From NCBI RefSeq assembly GCF_037963765.1, contig NZ_CP150166.1, forward strand, positions 966,001 to 1,030,000: DNA of 64,000 nt, in the 5' to 3' direction. Below are positions 44,364 through 53,744 of this stretch, piece by piece. The position numbers were made by a program, and so were the translations under genes. The notes beneath the pieces were generated by a model. That model saw only the letters and a program-made list of their open reading frames with translations. It was not told the origin of the DNA and did no database searches. How positions within the stretch are numbered: the first letter of the stretch is position 1; the number at the start of each line of letters is the position of its first letter. Source of the DNA: Sporosarcina sp. FSL W8-0480 (GTDB taxonomy: Bacteria; Bacillota; Bacilli; Bacillales_A; Planococcaceae).

Positions 44364-44495
44364 TATTCAGAACCTGGTGAATCCAGTCGAAATCCGTTAT
44401 AATAGGGCAGTATGTCACTTTTTTGCAGAAGTCGACAAGCCGTAGATGGACGGCCTTTTTATAGATAAAGTATATTTCGAAAGGAGAATCATCAC

Positions 44496-45893
44496 TTGAC
44501 TGTTATAGTTGGAGAAAAAATGGTTGCTGAAATTCACCGTTTGGATGATAAAGGAAATGGCCAAGCAGTCATTTGGCGTGAGCATGATAGGGGCAATAAC
44601 CCTAAAAAATTGAGGCTTACAATTCCGCAAACATTACCGGGTGAAACAGTGCAAGTCATTGTCGATCAACCTGAAAAGAGAAGAAGAAAGGCATTGGCCG
44701 AAGAGATTTTAGTTGCGAATCCTGATCGTGTTGAACCGCCTTGCCCACATTTCGGAATTTGTGGTGGCTGTGTTTGGCAGCACTGGAGCTATGAAGGCCA
44801 GTTGAAATATAAGACGAATCATGTGAAGGAAGCAATTCAAGGTGTCGGAATGGATCCAGACCTTGTTCAAGATACAATCGGAATGGATGACCAATGGCAT
44901 TACCGTAATAAAATGGAATTTACGTTTTCACCCGAAGGAAACCTTGGACTTCATGAGCAAGGGAATTTCCGTAAAGTCATTCCGCTTGAGACTTGCTTGA
45001 TTGCTGGTCGTAATATGGTTGATGCAACGATGGAAGTGAGTGAATGGGTGAAAGGCTTTGGACTATCAGGTTATAATAAAGATACTCACGAAGGACTGCT
45101 TCGTCATTTGATGGTACGTGAATCATTTGAAACGGGCGAAATCATGCTTTCATTATTTGCGACAGAAACACCGACTGGTGACCTAATGTCAGCAGTGGAG
45201 AATCTGATTGACCGGATCACAGATAAGTTTCCAAACGTGAAAAGTTTACTATGGCATGTAAATACGGATCTCGCTGACCGTACACAATCCGAAGATACGT
45301 ACGTATTGGCAGGTCGTGATTTCATTTATGATGAATTGGGTGGTTACCGCTACCGTCTTTGGTTTGATACATTCTTCCAGACAAATCCGGTTCAAGCACA
45401 GAAGCTTGTCGACCTTGCTCTAAAAATGGGTAAGCCTCAAAAAGACGAAAAAATGATTGACCTATTTTGCGGTGTCGGGACATTCTCGTTGCCATTTGCA
45501 GCTCGAGTGAAAGAATTGGCAGGTATCGAGATTGTCGAAACATCGATAGAATCCGCAAAACGAAATGCATTAGATAATGATTTGCATAACACAACATTCC
45601 TCGCCCGCGATGCCCGAAAAGGGATTGACGAAATTCATGAAAGCTGGGGCTTGGCGGATATATTGTTAGTTGATCCGCCGCGTTGTGGTGCTGGTGGCAA
45701 GGTGATGCGCCGCATTGGACGATCCCAACCGAAACGAATCGTCTACGTTTCATGTAATCCCGATACTTTCGCAACTGACATTGCAGAATTGGTACCGTTC
45801 GGCTATAAACTTCAAAAAGTGCAGCCAGTTGACCTTTTCCCGAACACCGTTCACGTGGAATGTGTTGCTTTGTTGACTTTAGATGCAGAATAA
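44496..45893 (+). CDS. RNA m5U methyltransferase, TrmA/RlmD family
   Basis: 465 residues from TTG 44496, ten bases after AAGGAG; ATG 44520 is a possible alternative. A short TRAM-like N-terminus (about 5-60) is followed by the cysteines of a 4Fe-4S site (CPHFGICGGCVWQH, about 82-95, with a further Cys near ETCLIAG) and a SAM-binding domain with DLFCGVGTFSLPFA, DPPRCGAGG and VYVSCNPDTFATD (catalytic Cys). It makes 5-methyluridine in 23S rRNA (RlmCD/RlmD type) or tRNA. Bacillales usually have two paralogues; which this is cannot be told. Single gene, terminator after it. Confidence 0.92.
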   Translation: MTVIVGEKMVAEIHRLDDKGNGQAVIWREHDRGNNPKKLRLTIPQTLPGETVQVIVDQPEKRRRKALAEEILVANPDRVEPPCPHFGICGGCVWQHWSYEGQLKYKTNHVKEAIQGVGMDPDLVQDTIGMDDQWHYRNKMEFTFSPEGNLGLHEQGNFRKVIPLETCLIAGRNMVDATMEVSEWVKGFGLSGYNKDTHEGLLRHLMVRESFETGEIMLSLFATETPTGDLMSAVENLIDRITDKFPNVKSLLWHVNTDLADRTQSEDTYVLAGRDFIYDELGGYRYRLWFDTFFQTNPVQAQKLVDLALKMGKPQKDEKMIDLFCGVGTFSLPFAARVKELAGIEIVETSIESAKRNALDNDLHNTTFLARDARKGIDEIHESWGLADILLVDPPRCGAGGKVMRRIGRSQPKRIVYVSCNPDTFATDIAELVPFGYKLQKVQPVDLFPNTVHVECVALLTLDAE

Positions 45894-45902
45894 ATGATTA
45901 CA

Positions 45903-45934
45903 AGCTCTCTTCTTAAATAGAAGAGGGCTTTTTT
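45903..45934 (+). terminator. Intrinsic terminator after RNA methyltransferase gene
   Basis: AGCTCTCTTC pairs with GAAGAGGGCT over seven bases, followed by TTTTT. Confidence 0.88.
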
Positions 45935-46063
45935 GTTGGTACTCAACAAATACACATTTGATAAGCAAAATTTTTATAGTGTAATTCATCCTTAACTTCA
46001 AAAACACATAGTAATAACATTTTTGGATACTCTAACAAGAAAATATCGGATGAGGGGATGTTT

Positions 46064-47596
46064 ATGAAAATTGAAAGATCGTCCGAATGGAAAGAGGGCT
46101 TTGAGGAACGATTAGAAAATCGCCATGCATGGGATAATTGGACGTTATATAAGATGTGCTATGAGGTGGAAAAGGCGAAGTTGATACAAGAATTTAACGG
46201 GCTTCAAGCACCAAGCTTTTTACCCGAACTTAAGCCATACCCTCATCAATTAGAGGCTGCACAAACGGTAATCGAACGGATGAATGGGAAAGCCATCCTT
46301 GCTGATGAGGTTGGTCTTGGGAAGACTATCCAAGCAGGATTAATCCTTAAGGAGTATCTAATAAGGGGACTTGTGAAAAAAGCGCTTATTCTTGTTCCGG
46401 CTTCCCTCATTAGCCAATGGATTGAAGAACTGAACCGGAAGTTCCATATTCCCGTTATGCAATACAATAAAAAATACGACATGAGTTATTGCGATATTGT
46501 AGTCGTCAGTATGGACATGGCGAAAAGAAGCCCGCATAGGGAAAATATTTATAACCAGGATTATGACTTAATCATCATTGATGAGGCACATAAATTAAAG
46601 AATCCTAAAACGAAGAACTATGAATTCGTTCAAAATCTAAAAAAGAAATTCTGTTTGCTTCTAACTGCAACGCCGATTCAAAACGATGTCTTTGAGCTGT
46701 TCAATTTAATTTCTTTATTAAAACCTGGTCATCTTGGAAATTTTGAGACGTTCCAATCCGTCTTTTCTGCAAGTAAACATAACGTGGAGGAAGACGAGTT
46801 CTTAAAAGAATTGATCAACCAAGTAATGGTCAGAAATTCACGGCATGACACGGGAATCGAATGGACGAACCGTCGCGTTCAAATCATTCCTCTTGAGTTC
46901 AGTGAAAAGGAAAAAGAAGTGTACGATATGATTTCAGAACTTAAGCAAGTGTCTCCAGTATTTTCAGGTGCATTTTCTATGATTACGTTGCAAAAAGAAA
47001 TGTGCAGTAGTAAACACGCAGCATTCCTTACTTTGAATGAAATGAGGCAAAAATGCACGAAATCAGAAGAGGTTTCCTTCACGGATGAGATTATAGTGAA
47101 ATTATCCGAGCTCGATCGTAATACAAAAGCGGAAAAGGCCTACGAAATCATCAAAGAAGCGGATGGAGAGAAAGTAATTATCTTTACCGAATACCGCGCA
47201 AGCCAAGCATTTTTGCAAAGTTATCTATACGAAAGAGGGATCATCAGTGTTCCGTTCAATGGCCAATTCAGCAAAAGCAAACGTGAGTGGATGAAACAAT
47301 TATTTAAAGAGAAAGCTCAAGTATTAATTGCAACTGAATCAGGTAGTGAAGGGATCAACCTCCAATTTTGCCATCATGTCATTAACTATGATTTGCCGTG
47401 GAACCCGATGAAGCTTGAACAACGGATTGGTCGTGTCCACAGGTTGGGTCAAGAACATGATGTTAATATATACAATTTGGCCATCAAACATACAATTGAG
47501 GACCATATATTAGAGTTGCTGAATGTGAAAATTGGCGTCTTTGAAAAAGTGGTGGGCGAGTTGGATGATATCTTGACTTTTAAAATGTCTATCTGA
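46064..47596 (+). CDS. yqhH: SNF2-family helicase, YqhH-like
   Basis: 510 residues from ATG 46064 after GAGGGG; ATG 46058 is only two codons earlier. Superfamily 2 motifs are all visible: DEVGLGKTIQAGL (Walker A, about 86), DEAH in IIIDEAHKLKNP (about 183), LLTATPIQND, and motifs IV-VI in the C-terminal half (TESGSEGINLQF, QRIGRVHRLGQ). It resembles RapA but lacks the extra N- and C-terminal domains, as does B. subtilis YqhH. YqhG follows after 17 bases, as in B. subtilis, but the gcvT operon normally found next to it is absent here. Confidence 0.92.
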   Translation: MKIERSSEWKEGFEERLENRHAWDNWTLYKMCYEVEKAKLIQEFNGLQAPSFLPELKPYPHQLEAAQTVIERMNGKAILADEVGLGKTIQAGLILKEYLIRGLVKKALILVPASLISQWIEELNRKFHIPVMQYNKKYDMSYCDIVVVSMDMAKRSPHRENIYNQDYDLIIIDEAHKLKNPKTKNYEFVQNLKKKFCLLLTATPIQNDVFELFNLISLLKPGHLGNFETFQSVFSASKHNVEEDEFLKELINQVMVRNSRHDTGIEWTNRRVQIIPLEFSEKEKEVYDMISELKQVSPVFSGAFSMITLQKEMCSSKHAAFLTLNEMRQKCTKSEEVSFTDEIIVKLSELDRNTKAEKAYEIIKEADGEKVIIFTEYRASQAFLQSYLYERGIISVPFNGQFSKSKREWMKQLFKEKAQVLIATESGSEGINLQFCHHVINYDLPWNPMKLEQRIGRVHRLGQEHDVNIYNLAIKHTIEDHILELLNVKIGVFEKVVGELDDILTFKMSI

Positions 47597-47613
47597 CAGT
47601 AAGGAGGCAGCAT

Positions 47614-48411
47614 ATGTACCCACAGCAGATTCATCAATATGTTCGGCAGTTTTTCAAAGAGAATAATTGTGAAATTATTTCGGAAAGCGATCATTTCATC
47701 AATGTACAGTTGACAATCGAAATGGATAAACGAATTATGAATCGGCCATTTTATTGGAAGTACTTGGAGAGTACAGGGGAAGAACCGAAACCGGCACAAC
47801 TTACGTTAATCACAGATAAAAATAGACTTACTGAAAGCATTGCAGGGGAAGTCGTGCATTACGGCTCCCCCCGACTTAACCAATTGTTCCAAGTAACAAA
47901 GGAGCTTGGCTCATTTGTGCAAATGTATGAAAAGAGTGCAGTACAAAATGGAGAGCAAACGATATTGACACCATGGGTTGGCGTCAATTATAAAATAACG
48001 TACTCAAGTGATCGTACAAAGGAGATTCTCTATTCATTGGGCATTAATCTGCTGACTGGTGCCATTATGAATGGTTTTCAGGAGTCGATCAGTCAATTAA
48101 ATTTGGAAAGTACCATACCGCCGAACACATTTCACGTGCCCTATATTATTAAACCGATGCGTGCACTTGAACGGTTGGATGCTGTGATTGAGAGCCAAAT
48201 CGTCAATGATGATCATACATGGGCAGAGGAAGCGAAGGAAAGGCTTCGAAAGGATCTACTCGTTTTGGAGTATTTTTACAGAGATATTGAGGATGAGGAT
48301 CGACCTGAATGCTATGAGAGTGAGAAGAAAGCGATGGAAGAGCAGTATGAGACGAAGGTAAAGGTTGAGGTTATCAACGGAGGCCTGTTTTATTTGCACA
48401 CTACTCCGTGA
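47614..48411 (+). CDS. yqhG: YqhG family protein
   Basis: 265 residues, start ATG 47614 after AAGGAGGCAG. The family blocks SESDHFINVQLTIEMDKRIMNRPFYW (near residues 20-45) and YGSPRLNQLF are present, with a charged C-terminus. YqhG is a soluble protein of unknown function conserved in Bacillales beside the YqhH helicase; the invariant pairing suggests the two work together on nucleic acid or ribosomes. The gene is one transcript with yqhH. Confidence 0.9.
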   Translation: MYPQQIHQYVRQFFKENNCEIISESDHFINVQLTIEMDKRIMNRPFYWKYLESTGEEPKPAQLTLITDKNRLTESIAGEVVHYGSPRLNQLFQVTKELGSFVQMYEKSAVQNGEQTILTPWVGVNYKITYSSDRTKEILYSLGINLLTGAIMNGFQESISQLNLESTIPPNTFHVPYIIKPMRALERLDAVIESQIVNDDHTWAEEAKERLRKDLLVLEYFYRDIEDEDRPECYESEKKAMEEQYETKVKVEVINGGLFYLHTTP

Positions 48412-48521
48412 AATTGCTACGAACTCCCTTAGAACTTATTGATGCAAATGGCAGTAGGCGCTCACACATGAATTTCCAACCTGCATATACTGTAGGGATT
48501 GCAATAAAGGAGGAAAAGCCA

Positions 48522-48935
48522 ATGCATTATTGGTATTTCCCTTACAGTATTCGTGAATCCTATCCACAAGTTGTCCAGCAAGTTACGGACCCACTTGCTG
48601 TTAGGGAAGACATGACAGCGTCACCAAGTGATCCCAACCCCTATCCACCTGTTCAAACAACCCAGTTCACCAACTCTGCAAAGAATTCTTTGGAATTGAT
48701 CAAACAGGCAGAACTGCTAGCCAAAAAAATATCGGAATCTGAATCATTTGCGAAAGAATTGAAGGCCGCGGCACAGCAATCAAATCAGAAAAAGGTTGAT
48801 GAAATGTGTGCCTCCGCAGGAATCTCTGCTACGTTTGAGACTAAATACACACCCGATGGTATGAGGATCCAGCTTCAAAACAAAGACGAAAATGGCGGTG
48901 TATGCTGTACGTTGATAGTTAATATGCGTTGGTGA
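48522..48935 (+). CDS. Conserved hypothetical protein, possibly sporulation-related
   Basis: 137 residues from ATG 48522, which follows AAAGGAGG by eight bases. The frame is open from 48408, overlapping yqhG, but the extra codons lack a ribosome binding site. The N-terminus (MHYWYFPYSIRESYPQ) is aromatic. The central NSAKNSLELIKQAELLAKKISESESF and the C-terminal FETKYTPDGMRIQL match, from memory, a small family limited to spore-formers. No motif gives a function. It ends in Cys-Cys-containing VCCTLIVNMRW. A terminator follows. Confidence 0.75.
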   Translation: MHYWYFPYSIRESYPQVVQQVTDPLAVREDMTASPSDPNPYPPVQTTQFTNSAKNSLELIKQAELLAKKISESESFAKELKAAAQQSNQKKVDEMCASAGISATFETKYTPDGMRIQLQNKDENGGVCCTLIVNMRW

Positions 48936-48959
48936 CAAAACTTCAAACGGAATAGTGAT

Positions 48960-49001
48960 AACAGCAATGCATCCATATCCTACCATGCATTGCTGTTTTC
49001 T
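48960..49001 (+). terminator. Intrinsic terminator
   Basis: AACAGCAATGCAT pairs with ATGCATTGCTGTT over 12 bases, a perfect 13-bp stem followed by TTCTTT. Confidence 0.9.
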
Positions 49002-49037
49002 TTATGGAGTAAATATGAAACAATAGAGGAAATGGAG

Positions 49038-50267
49038 ATGGAAAGGACGGACAAGGGGATGAAGAAAAAGATTTTTGGTGCGCATGATGATAATACATTA
49101 CGTCAATTCAATAATTGCTTACGCACAGGACAAGTTGCGGGTGGCGTTCTATGTGCTGACGGGCATTATGGATACAGCCAACCGGTTGGTGGGGTAATTG
49201 TGTATGACGGGCAGATTTCACCGTCAGGCGTCGGATATGACATTGCTTGTGGAAATAAGGCGGTTCGTACCAATTTGAAATGGTCTGAAATCGAAAAGGA
49301 CCTACCTCGTATCATGGATGAAATTGCGTCCTCCATTTCATTCGGTGTTGGCCGTAAAAACAAGAAAAAGTTGGACCATGACTTATTCGATGATCCTGAT
49401 TGGGACGTATATAAGGAAATTGGCAAACAAGAGCATGATCGCATGAAAAAATTGGCGAAGGATCAATTGGGAACGGTCGGGTCCGGGAATCATTTTGTTG
49501 ATGTACTTGTGGAGAAGGAAACAGATGATGTATGGATCGCCAATCATTTTGGGAGCAGGGGGTTCGGCCATAAGACGGCAAGTGGATTTTTGAACTTGGC
49601 AAATGACAGGGGGTTTTCTGATCGTGCGCCGGGTGAAAGCATGGAGCAGGCGCCGACATTGATCGATATGAATAGCGAATTGGGCGATCTTTATTATCGC
49701 GCAATGACGTTAAGTGGGAAATATGCATATGCAGGCAGGAATTATGTTCTTGATGAAGTCCTCTCGATTTTGGGTGCGACATCCGAGTTTGAAGTGCATA
49801 ATCATCATAATTACGCTTGGAAAGAGACTCATTTCGGGAAGGAATATATCGTTGTACGTAAAGGGGCAACTCCGTCGGCGCCAGGTCAATTAGGGTTCAT
49901 CGGTGGCAGCATGGGGGACATATCGGTAATCGTTCGCGGTAAAGAGAACGAAGCTAATGCAGACTCATTTTACAGCACAGTCCATGGGGCTGGCCGAATC
50001 ATGAGCCGGACAGAGGCGGCGGGACGGATGAATTGGAAAACCCGAACTCGTTCCGGCGGAAAAATTACGCAGGAACGTATGGATCAGGCCATCAAAAAGT
50101 ATGGTGTTGAATTGCGTGGCGGTGGGACGGATGAGAGTCCATTTGTCTATCGCAAATTGCGTGATGTGTTGGATGCACATGAAGAGACGATTGATGTCCT
50201 CCATGAATTGAAACCAGTTGGCGTCTGCATGGCGGGTGCGAATGAATATGATCCATATAAAGATTGA
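49038..50267 (+). CDS. rtcB: RtcB-family RNA ligase
   Basis: 409 residues from ATG 49038, six bases after AGAGGAA; ATG 49032 and ATG 49059 are alternatives because spacing is poor for all. Active-site features of RtcB are intact: DGHYGYSQPVGGVIVYD, YDIACGN (metal-binding Asp and Cys), GTVGSGNHFVDV, HFGSRGFG and STVHGAGRIMSR with the His that forms the GMP adduct. RtcB joins 2',3'-cyclic phosphate or 3'-phosphate ends to 5'-OH ends, as in tRNA repair. No archease, RtcA or Ro protein gene adjoins. Single gene between two terminators. Confidence 0.94.
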   Translation: MERTDKGMKKKIFGAHDDNTLRQFNNCLRTGQVAGGVLCADGHYGYSQPVGGVIVYDGQISPSGVGYDIACGNKAVRTNLKWSEIEKDLPRIMDEIASSISFGVGRKNKKKLDHDLFDDPDWDVYKEIGKQEHDRMKKLAKDQLGTVGSGNHFVDVLVEKETDDVWIANHFGSRGFGHKTASGFLNLANDRGFSDRAPGESMEQAPTLIDMNSELGDLYYRAMTLSGKYAYAGRNYVLDEVLSILGATSEFEVHNHHNYAWKETHFGKEYIVVRKGATPSAPGQLGFIGGSMGDISVIVRGKENEANADSFYSTVHGAGRIMSRTEAAGRMNWKTRTRSGGKITQERMDQAIKKYGVELRGGGTDESPFVYRKLRDVLDAHEETIDVLHELKPVGVCMAGANEYDPYKD

Positions 50268-50284
50268 AAAAATTATAGAAGAGC

Positions 50285-50323
50285 GAAAAAGCCAATCACA
50301 TTACGTTTGATTGGCTTTTTTTG
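50285..50323 (+). terminator. Intrinsic terminator after rtcB
   Basis: AAAAAGCCAATCA pairs with TGATTGGCTTTTT, followed by more T, over nine bases. Confidence 0.93.
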
Positions 50324-50427
50324 TATCCATAAACAATAATAATACATCCATATTCAATATATATTTATTGTAATTCGATAAATATCGTGGTAAAGTCATA
50401 TTAAATTAATTTAGTGAGGTGCATCTT

Positions 50428-50907
50428 ATGAAACGTGAAACACTCTTTTTAAAGTTGGCTGTTATTCTAATGGGAGCTCCGATTGCAGCCATTTGTATAT
50501 TTGTCGTTCCAAATATCGCTGAATTTGCGGCGGAGCTTTATCCAACAATGCCTTATTTAAAGTATCTTGTATTGATTGATTTGTACGCGGCGGCAATCCC
50601 TTTTTACTTTGCATTACATCAGGCCTTTAAATTGTTAGGATTTATCGATAAAGGAGAGGCCTTTTCGGATTTGTCCGTAAAAGCTTTAAAAAATATCAAA
50701 TACTGTGCATTTATTATCTGTGGCGTATACGTGATAGGCATGCCACTCTTTTATCTCATGGCGGAAATGGATGATGCGCCGGGCATTATATTAATCGGGT
50801 TGGTTATCATCTTTGCTTCGTTTGTCATTGCGGTTTTTGCAGCTGTACTCGAAAAACTGCTGACACATGCCATTGAAATTAAATCAGAAAATGAACTTAC
50901 GGTCTGA
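50428..50907 (+). CDS. DUF2975 family membrane protein
   Basis: 159 residues from ATG 50428 after GAGGTG; GTG 50419 is an unlikely earlier start. Four membrane helices with a short cytosolic charged loop (LLGFIDKGEAFSDLSVKALKNIKY) mark DUF2975. These proteins are nearly always encoded just before a small Cro/CI-type HTH protein, as here, and may form a membrane-bound control pair. Function not established. Confidence 0.88.
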   Translation: MKRETLFLKLAVILMGAPIAAICIFVVPNIAEFAAELYPTMPYLKYLVLIDLYAAAIPFYFALHQAFKLLGFIDKGEAFSDLSVKALKNIKYCAFIICGVYVIGMPLFYLMAEMDDAPGIILIGLVIIFASFVIAVFAAVLEKLLTHAIEIKSENELTV

Positions 50908-50916
50908 GGTGAAAAC

Positions 50917-51129
50917 ATGGCGATTATTATAAACATTGACGTGATGTTAGCGAAAAGGAAAATGAGTGTTACTGAACTATCGGAGAAGGTTGGGATTACG
51001 ATGGCCAATCTCTCCATTTTGAAAAATGGCAAGGCGAAGGCAATCCGGTTATCGACGCTCGAGGGGATCTGCAAGGCGTTAGACTGTCAGCCAGGCGATA
51101 TTTTGGAATACCAAAGTGATGAAGAGTAA
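50917..51129 (+). CDS. Small HTH transcriptional regulator, Cro/C1 (YozG) family
   Basis: 70 residues, start ATG 50917 after GAGGTGAAA and nine bases from the DUF2975 stop. Almost the whole protein is one HTH: MLAKRKMSVTELSEKVGI, then NLSILKNGKAKAIRLSTLEGIC, ending CQPGDILEYQSDEE. It matches the partner regulators of DUF2975 proteins. Target unknown; autoregulation is likely. Confidence 0.93.
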   Translation: MAIIINIDVMLAKRKMSVTELSEKVGITMANLSILKNGKAKAIRLSTLEGICKALDCQPGDILEYQSDEE

Positions 51130-51157
51130 GAAAAAGAAATGATCAGGTGGTGAACTC

Positions 51158-52006
51158 ATGGGCCAACTTAGCGACTATTCGAAGCAGGATTTACGACTAT
51201 CCGGAAAAAGTCCTTTTGTGATAAAAGTCAAAAGAGCTTCCCACCAACTTCTTCGATTTGGTTGGGAACAGGCGCTATCCTGTCTGTTTCCTGTCGTAAT
51301 TTTTGCCTCTTTGGCTATTACACAATTTCTCCCACTTCCTTTCCTACCACGGTATGACTGGTTGCTTATCATTTTCGTAATGATGCAATGGTGGATGGTG
51401 CGTGCCGGAATTGAAACACGGGATGAACTAAAGGTCATTACATTATTTCACCTCATCGGCCTGACTTTGGAGTTATTTAAGGTGAATATGGAATCGTGGA
51501 CTTATCCAGAAGAAGGGTATTCCAAAGTGTTAGGAGTGCCTTTGTACAGCGGATTCATGTATGCAAGCGTGGCGAGTTATCTTTGCCAGGCATGGCGCAG
51601 ACTTGACGTGGAACTTATTAAATGGCCGCCTTTTTGGGTAGTCGTCCCTCTTGCGTCCGCAATATATATGAATTTTTTCTGGCATCATTTTTGGATTGAC
51701 GTACGATGGTGGTTATCTGGTCTTGTGATTATCGTTTTTTGGCGTTCATGGGTCACTTATGTAGTTGGTGGTAAACGGTATCGGATGCCGATTGCACTTT
51801 CATTTGTGCTCATTGGATTTTTCATCTGGATAGCGGAAAATATCGCAACATTCTTCGGGGCATGGAAATATCCAAACCAAACCGATGCATGGAGTCTCGT
51901 CCATTTAGGGAAGGTAAGTTCTTGGCTTTTATTAGTGATTGTGAGCTTTCTTATCGTTGCTACTTTGAAGCTTGTAAAAGGAAAGACGCGAAACGCCGGG
52001 GAGTAA
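51158..52006 (+). CDS. DUF817 family membrane protein
   Basis: 282 residues, start ATG 51158 after AGGTGGTGAA. Eight or so membrane helices; the aromatic-rich loop GYSKVLGVPLYSGFMYASV and NFFWHHFWIDVRWW, together with ENIATFFGAWKYPNQ, are DUF817 hallmarks. Conserved His and Trp in the membrane suggest an enzyme or transporter, but no role is established. It follows the DUF2975-HTH pair by 28 bases and may be co-transcribed. Confidence 0.88.
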   Translation: MGQLSDYSKQDLRLSGKSPFVIKVKRASHQLLRFGWEQALSCLFPVVIFASLAITQFLPLPFLPRYDWLLIIFVMMQWWMVRAGIETRDELKVITLFHLIGLTLELFKVNMESWTYPEEGYSKVLGVPLYSGFMYASVASYLCQAWRRLDVELIKWPPFWVVVPLASAIYMNFFWHHFWIDVRWWLSGLVIIVFWRSWVTYVVGGKRYRMPIALSFVLIGFFIWIAENIATFFGAWKYPNQTDAWSLVHLGKVSSWLLLVIVSFLIVATLKLVKGKTRNAGE

Positions 52007-52022
52007 AAGGCTATTAAAAGGG

Positions 52023-52577
52023 GTGGCTATTATTTTAATATTGTTTGGTCTTTTGATTTCTTTCGTTACGGTAATTATTTTTTTGATTCTCTTGGTGAGG
52101 ATAATTATTTCTTTCATTAAAAAGAAACCATTTCCTAAAAAGTTATTGATAGCAATGTTGGTTGGGATTGGAGTTGTAACCTCTATTTATGTATATGAAG
52201 TTTATTTTTTTACCTTTGCCGATATTGATAGAGAGTACATCCAAAACGGTCCAGATCCTGTTTTGTCACCGACTGGGGAATTTACGGCTAATGCCTATTT
52301 TGAACCATATGGGGGTGCAGTTGGAGGGGTTAATATGTGGGTGGAAATAACGAAGCACAATGATAATGATAATATAAAAATAATTTATTACAGCGATGCG
52401 AATGATAATATCCTCTTAGATTGGGTCGATGAAAAAACGTTATTCATCACCAACGCGGGACCATATAAAAGCAACAGCATTAAGTTAGATGTAGGGCATG
52501 AGATCTATCATGATAGGGGTTTAGCCTGTCGAAGTTGGTTCATGAAAGATGAATATGAAACTTGTTATCGAAAGTGA
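52023..52577 (+). CDS. DUF5412-like membrane-anchored protein
   Basis: 184 residues from GTG 52023, with the AAAAGGG before it too close to be ideal. Two N-terminal helices (about 3-28 and 43-60), then a soluble extracytoplasmic domain with GPDPVLSPTGEFTANAYF and AYFEPYGGAVGGVNMWVEI, as in DUF5412/YfjS-like proteins of Bacillus. A similar pair of short frames follows, one overlapping its 3' end. Function unknown. No operon evidence beyond 17-base spacing from DUF817. Confidence 0.7.
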   Translation: MAIILILFGLLISFVTVIIFLILLVRIIISFIKKKPFPKKLLIAMLVGIGVVTSIYVYEVYFFTFADIDREYIQNGPDPVLSPTGEFTANAYFEPYGGAVGGVNMWVEITKHNDNDNIKIIYYSDANDNILLDWVDEKTLFITNAGPYKSNSIKLDVGHEIYHDRGLACRSWFMKDEYETCYRK

Positions 52578-52731
52578 TTGTTGCTTTAATGGAAATCAAA
52601 TGCAATCTGTTGTTGGGATTTTTCCTGGCAACGGATTTTTTTATTACTTCGAGCTTATTGATTTAAAAGGGATTTCAGTATTTCTTGTCAAATTTAAACG
52701 TTACGACAGTGTACATAATCCAATTAAGTAA
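52549..52731 (+). CDS. Possible small protein overlapping two neighbours
   Basis: 60 codons (alternative start ATG 52555). It overlaps the DUF5412 gene by 29 bases, and its TAA overlaps an in-frame ATG of the following kinase-like gene by one base. It ends FKRYDSVHNPIK and shows no motif. It may be real and coupled, a remnant, or chance. Codon use is unremarkable and no good ribosome binding site is seen. Confidence 0.3.
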   Translation: MNMKLVIESDCCFNGNQMQSVVGIFPGNGFFYYFELIDLKGISVFLVKFKRYDSVHNPIK

Positions 52732-52748
52732 TGGAGTGGGAATGGGCT

Positions 52749-53729
52749 ATGACGCAAGGAGAAAAAGAGATTTTAGTGAACAGGCTGAAAAATCTATTTG
52801 ACAATGATGCAGTAGAGATTGTCCCCGCATCGGATGGATACCATAATCAAGTTTTTATCATTACAACAAGTAAAGAAAAACTTGTCGCCCGTCTCAGTTT
52901 GCAGACTAAGAGGACAAAAGAGGAATTAAAGTCGGAGCTAAAATGGATTATGACCCTGTGTGCTGTGGGGATACAGGTGGCAAAGCCGAAAATAGTAATA
53001 GGATACGATTTGATTTTCGAATTGGATACGGAGGAAAATGACTACTGGGTTACCTTTTTCGAACATACGCGTGGCAGGCCGTTAGATGTCATGGATCATA
53101 GTGAATGGAATGAGGAAATCTTTCAAGAATGGGGTAGGCAAATAGCTTGCATGCATAATGTCAAAACAACCGGGATCAATCGCCATGTCTATTTAGATAG
53201 TGAAGAGAGGAAGAAAACTATCTTTGCGGAGGCATGGTTGAATAGGAAACATGAACAACTAATAAATGAAATGGCTACATGGAGCAGAACCCCGGAGACA
53301 TTTGGGTTGATCCATAATGATCTACACCAGGGGAACTTTCATTTGAATGAAAATGGTATTATTTTTTTCGACTTAGATGATTGTACTTATCATTTTTATA
53401 GTCAGGATTTGGCGGTGTCCATATATCATGCTCTATGGACGGGAAAGTCATTCCACCCTGAGTCGGGAAGCTTTCCGTATGAATTTCTCACATCTTTTTT
53501 GATGGGGTATGCTTCAAAAAGGCGACTGAATGCTGATATGTATAAACAACTTCAAGTTTGTTTACAAATGCGGGAAGTTTATCTGTACTCGCTATTTGTT
53601 TTGAAATGGCTTCCTGATGATATGATGGACTGGCAGGCATATAAGCTTGAAGAGTTAAAAGGAAATTGTATCGCGGGAATCATTCCGTACAAAGAAGAGC
53701 TTGAAAAAGTGAAGTATCTATTTAATTGA
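52749..53729 (+). CDS. Aminoglycoside phosphotransferase-like kinase
   Basis: 326 residues from ATG 52749, ten bases after GGAGTGGG; ATG 52731 would add six residues. The protein-kinase-like fold is indicated by the nucleotide loop SDGYHNQVFII, the catalytic LIHNDLHQGNF (Brenner motif, about 195) and the metal-binding FFDLDDC (about 217). Family members phosphorylate aminoglycosides, choline, homoserine or sugars; the substrate cannot be read. The SnoaL-like gene follows after 15 bases and may share the transcript. Confidence 0.85.
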   Translation: MTQGEKEILVNRLKNLFDNDAVEIVPASDGYHNQVFIITTSKEKLVARLSLQTKRTKEELKSELKWIMTLCAVGIQVAKPKIVIGYDLIFELDTEENDYWVTFFEHTRGRPLDVMDHSEWNEEIFQEWGRQIACMHNVKTTGINRHVYLDSEERKKTIFAEAWLNRKHEQLINEMATWSRTPETFGLIHNDLHQGNFHLNENGIIFFDLDDCTYHFYSQDLAVSIYHALWTGKSFHPESGSFPYEFLTSFLMGYASKRRLNADMYKQLQVCLQMREVYLYSLFVLKWLPDDMMDWQAYKLEELKGNCIAGIIPYKEELEKVKYLFN

Positions 53730-53744
53730 GAGGGTGTAAAAAAT

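Noticed and set aside
49312..49869. 185-residue minus-strand ORF
   Set aside because: Antisense to rtcB, His/Pro/Ser-rich shadow composition.
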